A stretch of DNA of 64,000 nt, taken from the NCBI RefSeq assembly GCF_036881715.1, contig NZ_JBAKBF010000003.1, positions 310,001 to 374,000 on the forward strand. The letters are read 5' to 3'. The DNA is from Pannonibacter anstelovis (lineage in GTDB: Bacteria; Pseudomonadota; Alphaproteobacteria; Rhizobiales; Stappiaceae). Positions 8,760-18,539 of this stretch are shown piece by piece. The notes under the pieces were generated by a model that was not told the origin of the DNA, did no database searches, and saw only the letters and a program-made list of their open reading frames with translations. Position numbers and translations under genes: made by a program. How positions within the stretch are numbered: position 1 is the first letter of the stretch; the number at the start of each line of letters is the position of its first letter.

Positions 8760-11579
8760 ATGAAGCTTCCCGCAGACGACCTGAATGAGCTTATCAATGC
8801 AGAGGCCCTGCGCGAACGGCTGACAGCCCTGACCGCACCTCATGACGGCAAGGGCACCGATCTGAAGGTGCGCGCCGCCGTACTTGGCGAGTTGAAGGCA
8901 GCCTACAAGGCTGGACGGGATCTGGCGCAGGAAGGCCTGAAGCGCGATGGCAGCGGCCTTGCCTGCGCCCAGCGCCTGAGCCATCTGCAGGATGAGCTGA
9001 TCCGCGTCATCTATGATTTCGCGCTCTGGCATGTCTACCAGATCAAGAATCCCTCCGCTGCCGAACGTATGGCCATTGTGGCGGTGGGGGGCTACGGGCG
9101 CGGCACACTTGCGCCGGGCTCCGACATCGATCTGCTGTTCCTTCTGCCCTACAAGCAGACCCCCTGGGGCGAGCAGGTGGTGGAATATATCCTCTACATG
9201 CTGTGGGATCTGGGCTTCAAGGTCGGCCATGCCACCCGCAACATCGACGAGTGCATCCGCCTCGCCAGGCAGGACATGACGATCCGCACGGCCATTCTGG
9301 AGGCCCGCTTCATCTGGGGCGAGGAGCCGCTGTTCGAGGATCTGCAGACCCGCTTCGATGCGGAAGTCGTGGCCGGCACAAGCTCCGAGTTCATCGCCGC
9401 AAAGCTTGCCGAGCGCGACGACCGGCACAAGCGGCAGGGCACCTCGCGCTATCTGGTCGAGCCGAACATCAAGGAAGGCAAGGGCGGCCTGCGCGACCTG
9501 AACACCCTGTTCTGGATCGCCAAGTATCATTACCGCGTGCGCACCCAGTCCGATCTCGTGTCGCAGGGCGTGCTGTCCCGGGCTGAATACAACCGCTTCG
9601 TCAAATGCGAGGACTTCCTGTGGGCGGTGCGCTGCCACGTGCATTTCCTCACCGGGCGGCCGGAAGAACGCCTGTCCTTTGACCTGCAGCGGGAGATCGC
9701 CATCCGGCTCGGCTACACCCAGCATCCAGGCCAGAAGGACGTGGAGCGCTTCATGAAGCACTACTTCCTTGTGGCCAAGGATGTGGGCGACCTGACGCGC
9801 ATCTTCTGCTCGGCGCTGGAAGACCAGCATGTGAAGAAACCGCATGGCACGGGCATCGGCGGGCTGATGCTGCGGCTGCGCGGTGCGCGCGGCAGTGCTG
9901 TGCAGCCGATCCGCGAGGCCCCCGGCTTCGTTGTCGAGAATGGCCGCATCAATGCCGCATCAGACACGGTGTTCAAGGATGACCCTGTCAACCTGATCCG
10001 TGTGTTTCAGGTGGCGGACAGACTGGAGCACCATCTCCATCCGGAGCTCATGAAGCGGATCCACCGCTCCCTGTCGCTCATCAATGGGGCCTTGCGGGAC
10101 AATCCGGAAGCCAACCGGCTGTTCCTGTCCATCCTCACCTCCCGCAACCACCCGGAAGAGACGCTGCGCGCCATGAATGAGGCGGGCGTTCTGGGCCGCT
10201 TCGTGCCGGACTTCGGCAAGGTGGTGGCGATGATGCAGTTCAACATGTACCACCACTATACGGTGGACGAGCATCTGATCCGCTCCATCGGCGTGCTGGC
10301 CGAAATCGAGCGCGGTGATGCGGGCGAGGGCAATCCGCTTTCCACCCAGCTGATCAAGACCATCCAGAACCGCAAGGTTCTCTATGTGGCCATGTTCCTG
10401 CATGACATCGCCAAGGGAAGGCCCGAGGATCATTCCATCGCCGGGGCGCGCATTGCCCGCAAGATCTGCCCGCGCTTCGGTCTCAGCGCTTCCGAGACCG
10501 ATACGGTCGCCTGGCTGGTGGAGCATCACCTCGACATGAGCACCTATGCCCAGTCGCGCGATCTCTCCGACCGCAAGACCATCACCGACTTTGCCCATAT
10601 CGTGCAGAGCATGGAGCGGCTGAAGCTGCTGCTGATCCTGACCGTGGCCGATATCCGCGCTGTGGGGCCGGGTGTCTTCAACGGCTGGAAAGGCCAGCTG
10701 CTGCGCACGCTCTATTACGAATGCGAACCGCTGCTGACCGGCGGCCACAGCCAGCTGAGCCGCAAGGAACGGGTAGCCGATGCCAAGGCGCGGCTTGAGG
10801 AAAAGCTGTCATCCTGGCCGGAAGCCGCACGCAAGGACTATGTGGCGCGGCATTATCCGGCCTACTGGCTGCGCACCGAGCCTGAGCGAACGCTGGCCCA
10901 TGCGCAGATGATCCACAACGCCGATCTCAAGCACGAGCGCTTCGCTTCAGCGGTCACAACCCGCGCCTTTGAAGGCGTAACCGAGATCACCCTGCTGGCG
11001 CCGGACCATCCGCGCCTTCTGTCGTCCATTGCAGGCGCCTGCTTCGTGACCGGGGCAAACATCGTCGACGCTCAGATCGACACGACCACGGATGGCTTTG
11101 CGCTCGACACGATCTTCGTCAGCCGCGAGCTGCCTGATGACGCGGATGAGCGGCGGCGGGGCGAGCGGATCACAGAGCTGATCCTCAAGACGCTGCGCGG
11201 TGAAGCCCCTTTGCCCGAGCACGTGAGCAAGAAGACAGCAGTAAAGGGCCGGATGAAGGCTTTCCGCATCAACGCGGATGTGATCGTCAACAACTCATCC
11301 TCCGACAATTACACGATCATCGAGGTGAGCGGCCTCGACCGGCCCGGCCTCCTGTATGACCTCACCCGCGCCATGGCGACGCTGAACCTCAACATCGGCT
11401 CGGCCCACATTTCCACCTTCGGCGAGCGGGTGGTGGACGTGTTCTATGTCACCGACCTGACCGGACAGAAGATCTCCAACGTTGCCCGGCAGGATGTGAT
11501 CCGCGAGCGGCTGGTGCAGGCCGTGGACGGCAAGCTTGAAACAAATTCCGGGGCGGCGGCACTGGTGACGCAATCCTGA
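8760..11579 (+). CDS. glnD: Bifunctional PII uridylyltransferase/uridylyl-removing enzyme GlnD
   Basis: 939 residues, the usual length. Domains in order: nucleotidyltransferase with GGYGRGTLAPGSDIDLLFL near residue 109, GlnD helical domain, HD hydrolase with FLHDIAKGRPEDHS near 546, and two C-terminal ACT domains (about 740-820 and 853-930) that sense glutamine. It adds or removes UMP on PII proteins to signal nitrogen status. The 129-base gap upstream separates it from the XRE gene and probably holds its promoter. murJ follows after 22 bases, so the two are likely co-transcribed. Confidence 0.98.
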   Translation: MKLPADDLNELINAEALRERLTALTAPHDGKGTDLKVRAAVLGELKAAYKAGRDLAQEGLKRDGSGLACAQRLSHLQDELIRVIYDFALWHVYQIKNPSAAERMAIVAVGGYGRGTLAPGSDIDLLFLLPYKQTPWGEQVVEYILYMLWDLGFKVGHATRNIDECIRLARQDMTIRTAILEARFIWGEEPLFEDLQTRFDAEVVAGTSSEFIAAKLAERDDRHKRQGTSRYLVEPNIKEGKGGLRDLNTLFWIAKYHYRVRTQSDLVSQGVLSRAEYNRFVKCEDFLWAVRCHVHFLTGRPEERLSFDLQREIAIRLGYTQHPGQKDVERFMKHYFLVAKDVGDLTRIFCSALEDQHVKKPHGTGIGGLMLRLRGARGSAVQPIREAPGFVVENGRINAASDTVFKDDPVNLIRVFQVADRLEHHLHPELMKRIHRSLSLINGALRDNPEANRLFLSILTSRNHPEETLRAMNEAGVLGRFVPDFGKVVAMMQFNMYHHYTVDEHLIRSIGVLAEIERGDAGEGNPLSTQLIKTIQNRKVLYVAMFLHDIAKGRPEDHSIAGARIARKICPRFGLSASETDTVAWLVEHHLDMSTYAQSRDLSDRKTITDFAHIVQSMERLKLLLILTVADIRAVGPGVFNGWKGQLLRTLYYECEPLLTGGHSQLSRKERVADAKARLEEKLSSWPEAARKDYVARHYPAYWLRTEPERTLAHAQMIHNADLKHERFASAVTTRAFEGVTEITLLAPDHPRLLSSIAGACFVTGANIVDAQIDTTTDGFALDTIFVSRELPDDADERRRGERITELILKTLRGEAPLPEHVSKKTAVKGRMKAFRINADVIVNNSSSDNYTIIEVSGLDRPGLLYDLTRAMATLNLNIGSAHISTFGERVVDVFYVTDLTGQKISNVARQDVIRERLVQAVDGKLETNSGAAALVTQS

Positions 11580-11601
11580 CCAGCAGGCGGATCCATACCC
11601 C

Positions 11602-13212
11602 ATGAGCATGCTGCGGAATTTTGCCACTGTCGGCGGCGCCACTCTCGCCAGCCGTCTGATGGGCTTTGCGCGCGATGCCATGCTGGCGGCGGTGGTGGGC
11701 ACCGGGCCGGTGGCCGATGCCTTTGTCGTTGCCTTCCGGCTGCCAAACCTCTTCCGCCGGCTTTTTGCGGAAGGCGCCTTCAATTCCGCCTTCGTGCCAT
11801 TGTTCGGCCGCACGCTGGAGGAAGAGGGTGAGGAAGCGGCGCGCCGGGTGGCCGGGGAGATTGCCGCGGCCCTGTTCTGGACGCTTATGGCGCTGACGGC
11901 ACTGGCGCAGCTTTTCATGCCTGTGGTGGTCTGGGCGCTGGCACCGGGCTTTCTGGCGGATCCCGGAAAGTTCGACCTCACCGTGCTGATGTCGCGGGTT
12001 GCCTTCCCCTATCTCCTGTTCATGTCCATGCTGGCCTTTGCCGCCGGCATTCTCAACACCTACCACCGCTTTGCGGCAGCGGCTTTCGCACCTGTCGTGC
12101 TGAATGTGGTGATGTGCGCCGTCCTCGCGGCAATCGCGCTCGCCGGTGTCTCCGAAGAGCGGATCCTGGCCCTGTCCTTGAGCGGCGGCGTTGCCGTGGC
12201 AGGCATCGTGCAGCTTGTCTTCGTGCTGGCGGGGTTGAAGCGTCTCGGCTTCCACGTGCCGGTGATGCGCCCGCGTCTCACTCCGGCCGTGCGGCGGCTG
12301 GCCGTGCTTGGCGTGCCGGGGGTGATTGCCGGCGGCATCACCCAGATCAACATCGTCGTCGGGCAGGTGATTGCCTCGGGTGAGGCCAGCGCCAATGCGC
12401 TGCTCTATTATGCCGACCGGCTCTATCAGCTGCCGCTGGGCGTCATTGGCATCGCCGTGGGCGTCGTGCTGCTGCCCAGCCTGACGCGGCAGCTGCGATC
12501 CGGCCAGGGGGCTGTCTTCCGCCAGACGCTGAACGGAGCGATGGAGTTTTCCCTCGCCCTGACGCTGCCTGCCTCTGTCGCTCTGGTGCTGATCCCGGAG
12601 GAAATCGTCTCCGTCCTGTTCCAGCGCGGTGCGTTTGACCGGGCGGCGGTGGAGGGCACCGCGCTGGCTCTGGCTGCCTTTGCCTGGGGCCTGCCTGCCT
12701 TCGTGCTGCACAAGGTGTTTGCCCCCGGCTTTTTTGCCCGCGAGGACATGCGCACGCCCATGTGGTGCGCAGGCATCAGCGCCGTGATCAACCTTGTCCT
12801 GTCGCTGCTGCTGTTCCCTGAATTCCGGCATACAGGGATTGCCGCTGCCACAAGCATTTCAGGCTGGGTCAACACCGTGCTGCTCGGCCTTGCCCTGTGG
12901 CGCAGCGGCTATTTCGTGCCGGACCGGCTGGTGCTGCGCAAGGTGGCGCTGCTGTTCGTGGCCAGCCTGCTGATGGGTGCAGCAGTGGAACTCCTGTCCG
13001 GGCCACTGGCGCCGCTGCTGACCAGCGGCCACCTCTCCATCCGCCTTGCGGGGCTGATGCTGCTGACAGGATCCGGCATGGCCGTGTTTGCCCTCTTTGC
13101 CCAGCTCACCGGCGGCGCCGATCTCATCGCCTTCGCCCGCCGCCTGCGCAAGGGCCGGGAAAAAGGCGAAGACGGCAAACGCGATGCCATGCCCGGCTTC
13201 ATGTCCGATTGA
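11602..13212 (+). CDS. murJ: Lipid II flippase MurJ (MviN)
   Basis: 536-residue polytopic MOP-superfamily protein with about 14 membrane helices. The N-terminus MSMLRNFATVGGATLASRLM, then ARDAMLAAVVGTGPVADAFV and RLPNLFRRLFAEGAFNSAF are family signatures. It flips lipid-linked peptidoglycan precursor across the inner membrane. A basic tail follows the last helix. The ATG 22 bases after glnD fits the conserved start. The glnD-murJ-trpS order is recurrent in Hyphomicrobiales (from memory). Confidence 0.97.
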   Translation: MSMLRNFATVGGATLASRLMGFARDAMLAAVVGTGPVADAFVVAFRLPNLFRRLFAEGAFNSAFVPLFGRTLEEEGEEAARRVAGEIAAALFWTLMALTALAQLFMPVVVWALAPGFLADPGKFDLTVLMSRVAFPYLLFMSMLAFAAGILNTYHRFAAAAFAPVVLNVVMCAVLAAIALAGVSEERILALSLSGGVAVAGIVQLVFVLAGLKRLGFHVPVMRPRLTPAVRRLAVLGVPGVIAGGITQINIVVGQVIASGEASANALLYYADRLYQLPLGVIGIAVGVVLLPSLTRQLRSGQGAVFRQTLNGAMEFSLALTLPASVALVLIPEEIVSVLFQRGAFDRAAVEGTALALAAFAWGLPAFVLHKVFAPGFFAREDMRTPMWCAGISAVINLVLSLLLFPEFRHTGIAAATSISGWVNTVLLGLALWRSGYFVPDRLVLRKVALLFVASLLMGAAVELLSGPLAPLLTSGHLSIRLAGLMLLTGSGMAVFALFAQLTGGADLIAFARRLRKGREKGEDGKRDAMPGFMSD

Positions 13213-13323
13213 AGCCCAAAGCTCACGGCTTGCCTTGCCGCCAGCGGTTCGCCATAAGAACAGCGGCATCCTGCCTTCCCATTTACGGGCCCTTCCAACC
13301 GGCCAACTCTCAGGGACTTGATC

Positions 13324-14403
13324 ATGACGGCTTTCCAGCCCCGCTGTTTTTCTGGTGTCCAGCCAACCGGCAATCTCCATCTCGGCAATTATCTGGGCGC
13401 CGTTTCCCGCTGGGTGCCGCTGCAGGACCAGATGCCGTCGATCTTCTGCGTCGTTGATCTGCATGCCATCACGGCCGGGTTCCCGGATGCAGGCGAGCTG
13501 AAGAGCGCGACCCGTGAGGTGACCGCCGCCTATATCGCCGCCGGCATCGACCCGAAGCGCTCCATCATCTTCAACCAGAGCCAGGTGAAGGAACACGCGG
13601 AACTGGCGTGGATCTTCAACTGCGTCGCCCGCATGGGCTGGCTGAACCGGATGACCCAGTTCAAGGACAAGGCCGGCAAGAACAGCGAGAACGCCTCCGT
13701 TGGCCTCTTTGCCTATCCGAACCTGATGGCCGCCGACATTCTGGCCTACCGCGCCACCCATGTGCCGGTGGGCGATGACCAGAAGCAGCATCTGGAGCTG
13801 ACCCGCGATATCGCGCAGAAGTTCAACAACGACTTTGCGGAGCGCATCAAGGAGCTGGGCATCGGCGTGCCGAACCCCACGCCCTCGCCGGAAGTCCCGG
13901 ACGAGCTTTATCTGCCGCTGCCCGAGCCGATGATCGCAGGCCCCGCCACCCGCATCATGAGCCTGCGCGACGGCACCAAGAAGATGTCCAAGTCGGACCC
14001 GTCCGACCTGTCACGCATCAACCTTGCCGACGATGCGGATGCCATCTCCAAGAAGGTGAAGAAGGCCAAGACCGATCCCGAGCCGCTGCCGGGCGATGTG
14101 GAAGGCCTGAAGGGCCGCCCCGAGGCGGACAATCTCGTCGGCATCTTTGCAGCTCTCGCAGGCAAGACGAAGGAAGAGGTCATCCGCGATTACGGCGGGC
14201 AGCCGTTCTCCGTCTTCAAGCCGGCGCTGGCGGATCTTGCCGTCGACAAGCTGGCGCCGCTTTCGGGCGAAATGCGCCGCCTGATGGCTGATCCGGCCGA
14301 AATCGACAAGGTGCTGAAGGCAGGCGCGGAAAGCGCCTCGGCCATTGCCGAACCGGTGCTGCGCGACATGCGCAAGATCATCGGCTTCCTCGACGTGCGC
14401 TGA
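13324..14403 (+). CDS. trpS: Tryptophanyl-tRNA synthetase
   Basis: Class I aminoacyl-tRNA synthetase of 359 residues. The HIGH-type motif is PTGNLHLGNYLGA near residue 14 and the KMSKS motif (TKKMSKSDPSDLSR) is near 220. It charges tRNA-Trp with tryptophan. The ATG at 13324 was preferred over the upstream TTG (13318) because AGGGA is better spaced. It follows murJ by 111 bases and is followed 17 bases later by ybaB, so the two are probably co-transcribed. Confidence 0.98.
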   Translation: MTAFQPRCFSGVQPTGNLHLGNYLGAVSRWVPLQDQMPSIFCVVDLHAITAGFPDAGELKSATREVTAAYIAAGIDPKRSIIFNQSQVKEHAELAWIFNCVARMGWLNRMTQFKDKAGKNSENASVGLFAYPNLMAADILAYRATHVPVGDDQKQHLELTRDIAQKFNNDFAERIKELGIGVPNPTPSPEVPDELYLPLPEPMIAGPATRIMSLRDGTKKMSKSDPSDLSRINLADDADAISKKVKKAKTDPEPLPGDVEGLKGRPEADNLVGIFAALAGKTKEEVIRDYGGQPFSVFKPALADLAVDKLAPLSGEMRRLMADPAEIDKVLKAGAESASAIAEPVLRDMRKIIGFLDVR

Positions 14404-14420
14404 ACCACAAGGAGACACCC

Positions 14421-14741
14421 ATGGACTTCCTCAAGATGATGAAGCAGGCCAAGCAGATGCAGGAGAAGATGGGCTCCCTGCAGGAAAGCCTGGCCGCCGT
14501 TGAAGTGACCGGCAGCGCCGGTGCCGGTCTTGTCACCGTCACCCTGTCGGGCAAGGGCGACATGAAGGGCCTGAAGATCGACCCTTCGCTGGCAAAGGAA
14601 GACGAGGTGGAAATCCTCGAAGACCTGATCCTCGCCGCCCATAATGATGCCAAGGCCAAGGCCGAGGCGATGATGGCGGAAAAGACGCAGGAACTCATGA
14701 GCGGCATGGGACTGCCCGCCGGCTTCAAGCTGCCGTTCTGA
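14421..14741 (+). CDS. ybaB: YbaB/EbfC nucleoid-associated protein
   Basis: 106-residue family member: MKQAKQMQEKMGSLQESLA, then VTLSGKGDMKGLKIDPSL and LEDLILAAHNDAKAKAEAMM. The protein binds DNA as a dimer with a tweezer-like shape. In many bacteria the order is dnaX-ybaB-recR; here trpS sits in place of dnaX and a 399-base repeat-bearing gap separates it from recR. The ribosome site AGGAG lies 9 bases before the ATG. Confidence 0.95.
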   Translation: MDFLKMMKQAKQMQEKMGSLQESLAAVEVTGSAGAGLVTVTLSGKGDMKGLKIDPSLAKEDEVEILEDLILAAHNDAKAKAEAMMAEKTQELMSGMGLPAGFKLPF

Positions 14742-14770
14742 GGGAGCGGGGGTTCTCTGCCGAGCCCTTT

Positions 14771-14963
14771 CTGCCCCCCTCCCCCTCGTGGGGAGGGGCT
14801 GGGGGTGGGGGGCTCAGCGTCTCGCGTGCCGCTGAGTCTCATGAATGCCACGCCGCACCACCTCTTGAAGGCGCTCTACAGGAAGAACTGCTCATTAGAT
14901 GATTGCAGGCTCAGAGCCCCCCACCCCTTACCCCTCCCCACAAGGGGGAGGGGGGCGGCGGTG
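14771..14963. repeat. GC-rich inverted repeat pair between ybaB and recR
   Basis: Two ~45-base modules in opposite orientation. Each carries a CCCCTCCCC/GGGGAGGGG type hairpin (first arms 14776-14784 and 14790-14798; second around 14930-14956) next to a CCCCCCACCCC run. They flank about 95 bases of non-coding DNA. A lone third copy of the hairpin is at 28156-28182. They are REP-like and might stop transcription in either direction. The rest of the gap 14742-15140 shows no gene. Confidence 0.75.
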
Positions 14964-15140
14964 TGCCTCCGGAAAGTAGATGCATCATTGCGGGCGACGT
15001 CCAAACCTGATGTGTGAACCCGGTAGCGCAAAGAGGCAGAGGCCTGCCCCGGGCACCGGCTTGTATCTGCGGGCACTTGCCTGCAAACAGAAGAACCGAA
15101 GTTTCTGACCAGCGTCCGCTAGGGATCACAAGGGGGCATC

Positions 15141-15749
15141 ATGGCCAGCCGGAAGGTTGCAGGACCCGAGATTGAACGCCTGATCCAGCTTCTTGCGAAG
15201 CTGCCGGGCCTTGGTCCCCGTTCGGCGCGCCGGGCGGCGCTGCATCTCATCAAGAAGAAAGAGCAGCTGCTCGTGCCGCTCGCCTCCGCCATGGCTGTGG
15301 CGGTGGAGAAGGTGGGCGTGTGCTCGGTCTGCGGCACGGTCGACACGTCTGATCCTTGCGCCATCTGCTGCGATCCGGCCCGCGACGAGGGACTGCTGGT
15401 CGTGGTTGAGGATGTGGCCGATCTCTGGGCGCTGGAGCGGGCGGCAGCCCTCAATGCCCGCTATCACGTGCTCGGCGGCACCCTGTCGCCGCTGGATGGC
15501 GTCGGCCCGGAGGATCTCAACATCGCCTCGCTGGTGGAGCGGGTGAACCGGGGCGGCATCCGCGAGGTGATCCTGGCGATCAGCGCCACGGTGGAAGGGC
15601 AGACGACGGCCCATTACGTCACCGGCGAACTGGCCGCCTCCGGCGTTACCGTTTCGCGCCTCGCCCACGGCGTGCCGGTGGGCGGGGAGCTGGACTATCT
15701 CGACGAAGGCACACTGGCACAGGCCCTGAAGGCCCGCACCCGGCTCTGA
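15141..15749 (+). CDS. recR: Recombination protein RecR
   Basis: 202 residues. The N-terminal helix-hairpin-helix (IERLIQLLAKLPGLGPRSAR), the four-Cys zinc finger (CSVCGTVDTSDPCAIC) and the Toprim domain (LLVVVEDVADLWALE) are all present, followed by the Walker-B-like C-terminal part. It loads RecA at gaps with RecF/RecO. The gene has its own upstream gap and is convergent with the methyltransferase gene 12 bases downstream, so it is likely a single-gene unit here rather than part of a dnaX-ybaB-recR operon. Confidence 0.97.
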   Translation: MASRKVAGPEIERLIQLLAKLPGLGPRSARRAALHLIKKKEQLLVPLASAMAVAVEKVGVCSVCGTVDTSDPCAICCDPARDEGLLVVVEDVADLWALERAAALNARYHVLGGTLSPLDGVGPEDLNIASLVERVNRGGIREVILAISATVEGQTTAHYVTGELAASGVTVSRLAHGVPVGGELDYLDEGTLAQALKARTRL

Positions 15750-15761
15750 CCCTTTTTCGTG

Positions 15762-16490
15762 TCAGTGAGACGGGCCTGCCTCGTAGACGAGGAAAGAGCA
15801 GGGCATCGGCCCGGTCAGGCGGAACACCTCCTGCGCCTGCGCAAAGCCTGCGGCAAGGCCGAGAGACTTCCAGCCATCCAGCGTCTCGGGAAAATCAAAG
15901 CTGTTGATGTGCTGCCACATGTGGTCGAACTCGTCCGGGGCAAGCACGGCCCAAGCCTGACGCAATTCATCCGCCATCCGCGCCATGAAGGCGTCACGGG
16001 TCAATCCGTCCGGCAGCACGGGTTCATAGACTGCCATCATCCCGCCCTTGCGCAAGGCGTTGCGGGCCAGGGCAAAGAGCTGACGCTTCTCGTCCTGCGG
16101 CAGGTGATGCAGCGACAGGCCGCACCAGATCACATCCACCGGTCCACAGGCCTGCGCAGACAGAGCACTCAGCATGTCGGTTTCCTCCAGCGTGACCTGG
16201 AAGGGGGCAGAGGCAAGGTTGTCGCGTGCCAGTGACAGAGCCATGGCCGAAAGATCGATGCCGCGATAGGTGGAAACCGGGCAGCGACTCAGCACGCTGC
16301 TGGTGACGGTGGCATCGCCACAGGCGAGCTCCAGAATGGAAAAGGGCGCCGGAAACCGGGCGGAAATCTCCCGCTCCAGCACTTCGGCCACCTCCACATG
16401 GCCGAAAAGCCCGGTGCTGGTGAGCTTGCGGTAGATGCCCCATTCGAAGCGGAACAGATCCGCCGCATTCTGCTTGCTGCTTGCCGGCAT
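15762..16490 (-). CDS. Class I SAM-dependent methyltransferase
   Basis: 242 residues from the ATG at 16490, chosen because GGGAGGAGAGC lies directly before it; the open frame extends another 46 codons that look non-coding. The Rossmann SAM-binding motif is SILELACGDATVTSSVL, followed by YRGIDLSAMALSLA (acidic ribose contact) and DVIWCGLSLHHLP. The fold is that of small-molecule methyltransferases; no substrate can be deduced. Convergent with recR; divergent from the EI24 gene. Confidence 0.85.
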   Translation of the reverse strand: MPASSKQNAADLFRFEWGIYRKLTSTGLFGHVEVAEVLEREISARFPAPFSILELACGDATVTSSVLSRCPVSTYRGIDLSAMALSLARDNLASAPFQVTLEETDMLSALSAQACGPVDVIWCGLSLHHLPQDEKRQLFALARNALRKGGMMAVYEPVLPDGLTRDAFMARMADELRQAWAVLAPDEFDHMWQHINSFDFPETLDGWKSLGLAAGFAQAQEVFRLTGPMPCSFLVYEAGPSH

Positions 16491-16678
16491 GCTCTCCTCC
16501 CACGGAAATAGGCCGCAACCGTCCCGCATGGTACACCAATTTACCCGGGTCACCAATGGACGCTGTTGCAGTCTGAACTGTGAATGACCGTTTGGGGTTC
16601 CCTGCCTTGTGGCAGATGCGAGCGGCACTTATCTCTCGCCGGAAACGCAATGTGACACGCGAATGCTGGAAACTGGCA

Positions 16679-17347
16679 ATGATTTCTGATGCAATCCGTG
16701 CACTGGGACAGGTCTTTGAGCCTGCTTTCAGGGCAATTCTGATCAAATCCCTGGCTTTCACGCTGGCTGTCCTGGTGGTGGTGTGGATCGGGTTGCAGGC
16801 GCTGGTCGCCGGGTTTGTGGAACTGCCCTATCCATGGCTCGATACGGTGGTGACGATCCTGACCGGCATCGGCGCCATCTTCGCGCTGGGCTTTCTGGTG
16901 GCGCCGGTGACGGCGCTTTTTGCCGGATTCTTTCAGGATGACGTGGCTGAAATCGTCGAGCGGACGAATTATCCGGCCGATATGCCGGGCAAGGCCATGC
17001 CGCTGGGAACATCGCTGCTCTCGACCCTGCGGTTCACGGGCGTGGTCATTCTGGGCAATCTTTTTGCGCTGGTGCTGCTGCTGGTTCCAGGCATCAACCT
17101 CATCGCCTTCTTCGTGGTCAATGCCTATCTGCTGGGCCGCGAGTTCTTCGAGTTCGCCGCCTCCCGCTTCATGCCGTTAACGGAAGCCCGCCGCATGCGG
17201 CAGGCAAACAGCGGCAAGGTGTTCATGGCGGGCCTGCTGATTGCGGCTGTCCTGGCAGTGCCGCTGCTGAACCTTGTCACACCGGTCTTTGCGACAATTT
17301 TCATGGTCCACCTTTTCAAACGGCTTTCCTTGAGCCGCCGGGTATGA
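16679..17347 (+). CDS. EI24/CysZ-like integral membrane protein
   Basis: 222 residues with several membrane helices (FTLAVLVVVWIGLQALVAGF, FALGFLVAPVTALFAGFF, VVILGNLFALVLLLVPGI). The conserved DDVAEIVER, FFVVNAYLLGREFFEFAASR and MRQANSGKVF segments match the EI24 (etoposide-induced 2.4 / CysZ-like) family. CysZ is a sulfate channel, but family resemblance alone does not show sulfate transport here. The ATG at 16679 (MISDAIRALGQVF) was chosen over the upstream start at 16580 by family alignment. glsA follows 72 bases later. Confidence 0.8.
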   Translation: MISDAIRALGQVFEPAFRAILIKSLAFTLAVLVVVWIGLQALVAGFVELPYPWLDTVVTILTGIGAIFALGFLVAPVTALFAGFFQDDVAEIVERTNYPADMPGKAMPLGTSLLSTLRFTGVVILGNLFALVLLLVPGINLIAFFVVNAYLLGREFFEFAASRFMPLTEARRMRQANSGKVFMAGLLIAAVLAVPLLNLVTPVFATIFMVHLFKRLSLSRRV

Positions 17348-17419
17348 TTGTGTCCGCCACCCGGTAACGGCAGAGGAGGAGCCTGCCGCAGGCCGGAGGC
17401 AGAACTTGGGCGGGAGCAG

Positions 17420-18325
17420 ATGCAGGATCTTCTGGACGCAATCGTCAGTGACGCCATGGCCTCGGACGACCGGGGCAAGGTGGCAGACTACATCCCGGAA
17501 CTGTCCCGGGTGAATCCGAATCAATTCGGCATCTGCGTGGCCACCGTTTCCGGTGAGGTTTATGCCGCCGGGGATGCGGACACACCCTTCTCCATCCAGT
17601 CGGTGTCCAAGGTGTTCGCGCTGGCTCTGGCGCTGGGCAAGGTGGGTGACCAGCTGTGGCACCGGGTGGGGCGGGAGCCTTCGGGCCTTGCTTTCAACAG
17701 TCTTTTGCTACTTGAGCACGAGAATGGAATTCCTCGCAACCCATTTATCAACGCCGGAGCACTGGTGACGGCAGACACCTATCTGGCGGACTCCTCCCCC
17801 CGGGAAGCGCTGGGCCAGATGGTGCGTTTTGTGCAGGCAGCCTGCGAGTTTGAGGACATTCGCATCAACCAGAATGTGGCTCAGTCTGAAATTGCAACCG
17901 CGAACCGGAACTTCGCCCTTGCCCATTACCTTGCTTCCTTTGGCAATTTGCGGAACAGCACCGACAAGGTACTTGGGACTTACTGTCACCAATGCGCCAT
18001 CGACATGAGCTGCCGCCAGCTGGCGCTGGCCGGACGGCTGCTGCTGGAAGGGCCAGGTATGCCGCGGCTGATCTCGCGTGAGCGGCGCCGGCGCATCAAT
18101 GCGCTGATGATGACCTGCGGCCACTATGATGGCTCGGGCGACTTCGCTTTCCGCGTCGGCCTCCCGGGAAAAAGCGGTGTTGGCGGCGGAATTCTCGTCA
18201 TCGCACCGGGCCGGGCTTCCATCGCCGTCTGGTCGCCCGGGCTGAACCAGTACGGCAATTCCAAGTTGGGAACAGAAGCCATGGAGACCTTTGCGCGCAA
18301 GACGGGCTGGTCCGTTTTCGGATAA
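17420..18325 (+). CDS. glsA: Glutaminase A
   Basis: 301 residues, typical for the serine-dependent beta-lactamase-like glutaminases. The catalytic SxxK is in FSIQSVSKVFALALALG; other conserved segments are NPFINAGALV, NFALAHYLASFGN, YCHQCAIDMSCRQLA and LPGKSGVGGGI. It hydrolyses glutamine to glutamate and ammonia. ATG 17420 is preceded by GGGAGCAG; the open frame upstream is non-coding. Its location shortly after glnD may be coincidental. Confidence 0.95.
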   Translation: MQDLLDAIVSDAMASDDRGKVADYIPELSRVNPNQFGICVATVSGEVYAAGDADTPFSIQSVSKVFALALALGKVGDQLWHRVGREPSGLAFNSLLLLEHENGIPRNPFINAGALVTADTYLADSSPREALGQMVRFVQAACEFEDIRINQNVAQSEIATANRNFALAHYLASFGNLRNSTDKVLGTYCHQCAIDMSCRQLALAGRLLLEGPGMPRLISRERRRRINALMMTCGHYDGSGDFAFRVGLPGKSGVGGGILVIAPGRASIAVWSPGLNQYGNSKLGTEAMETFARKTGWSVFG

Positions 18326-18482
18326 ACCTGAAGATTCCCGTCAAGTTAAAGGTGTTTCAGCGGCTGCATCAACTTCACGCCATATTAACCCGATCTGGTC
18401 TTTCAATCGTTCAAACCCGCGAGAATCCGCGCTTGGTATTCGAGGGAAAGAAACTCAATGCAGTTTTCACCCTCAGGATACT

Positions 18483-18511
18483 TTGACGTACCGTGTTCTT
18501 GGCGCTATTAC
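18483..18511 (+). promoter_or_regulatory. Sigma70-type promoter for the sdh operon
   Basis: TTGACG (18483-18488), a 17-base spacer and TATTAC (18506-18511) give a near-consensus housekeeping promoter. Transcription would start near 18518, about 65 bases before sdhC. Upstream bases 18326-18482 show no gene. Confidence 0.65.
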
Positions 18512-18539
18512 CCCACTAGACAACGCCGCAGATTGCTGA

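Noticed and set aside
14805..15017. 70-codon frame between ybaB and recR
   Set aside because: It consists largely of the GC-rich inverted repeat.
18291..18539. 82-codon frame before sdhC
   Set aside because: It covers the sdh promoter and has no motif.
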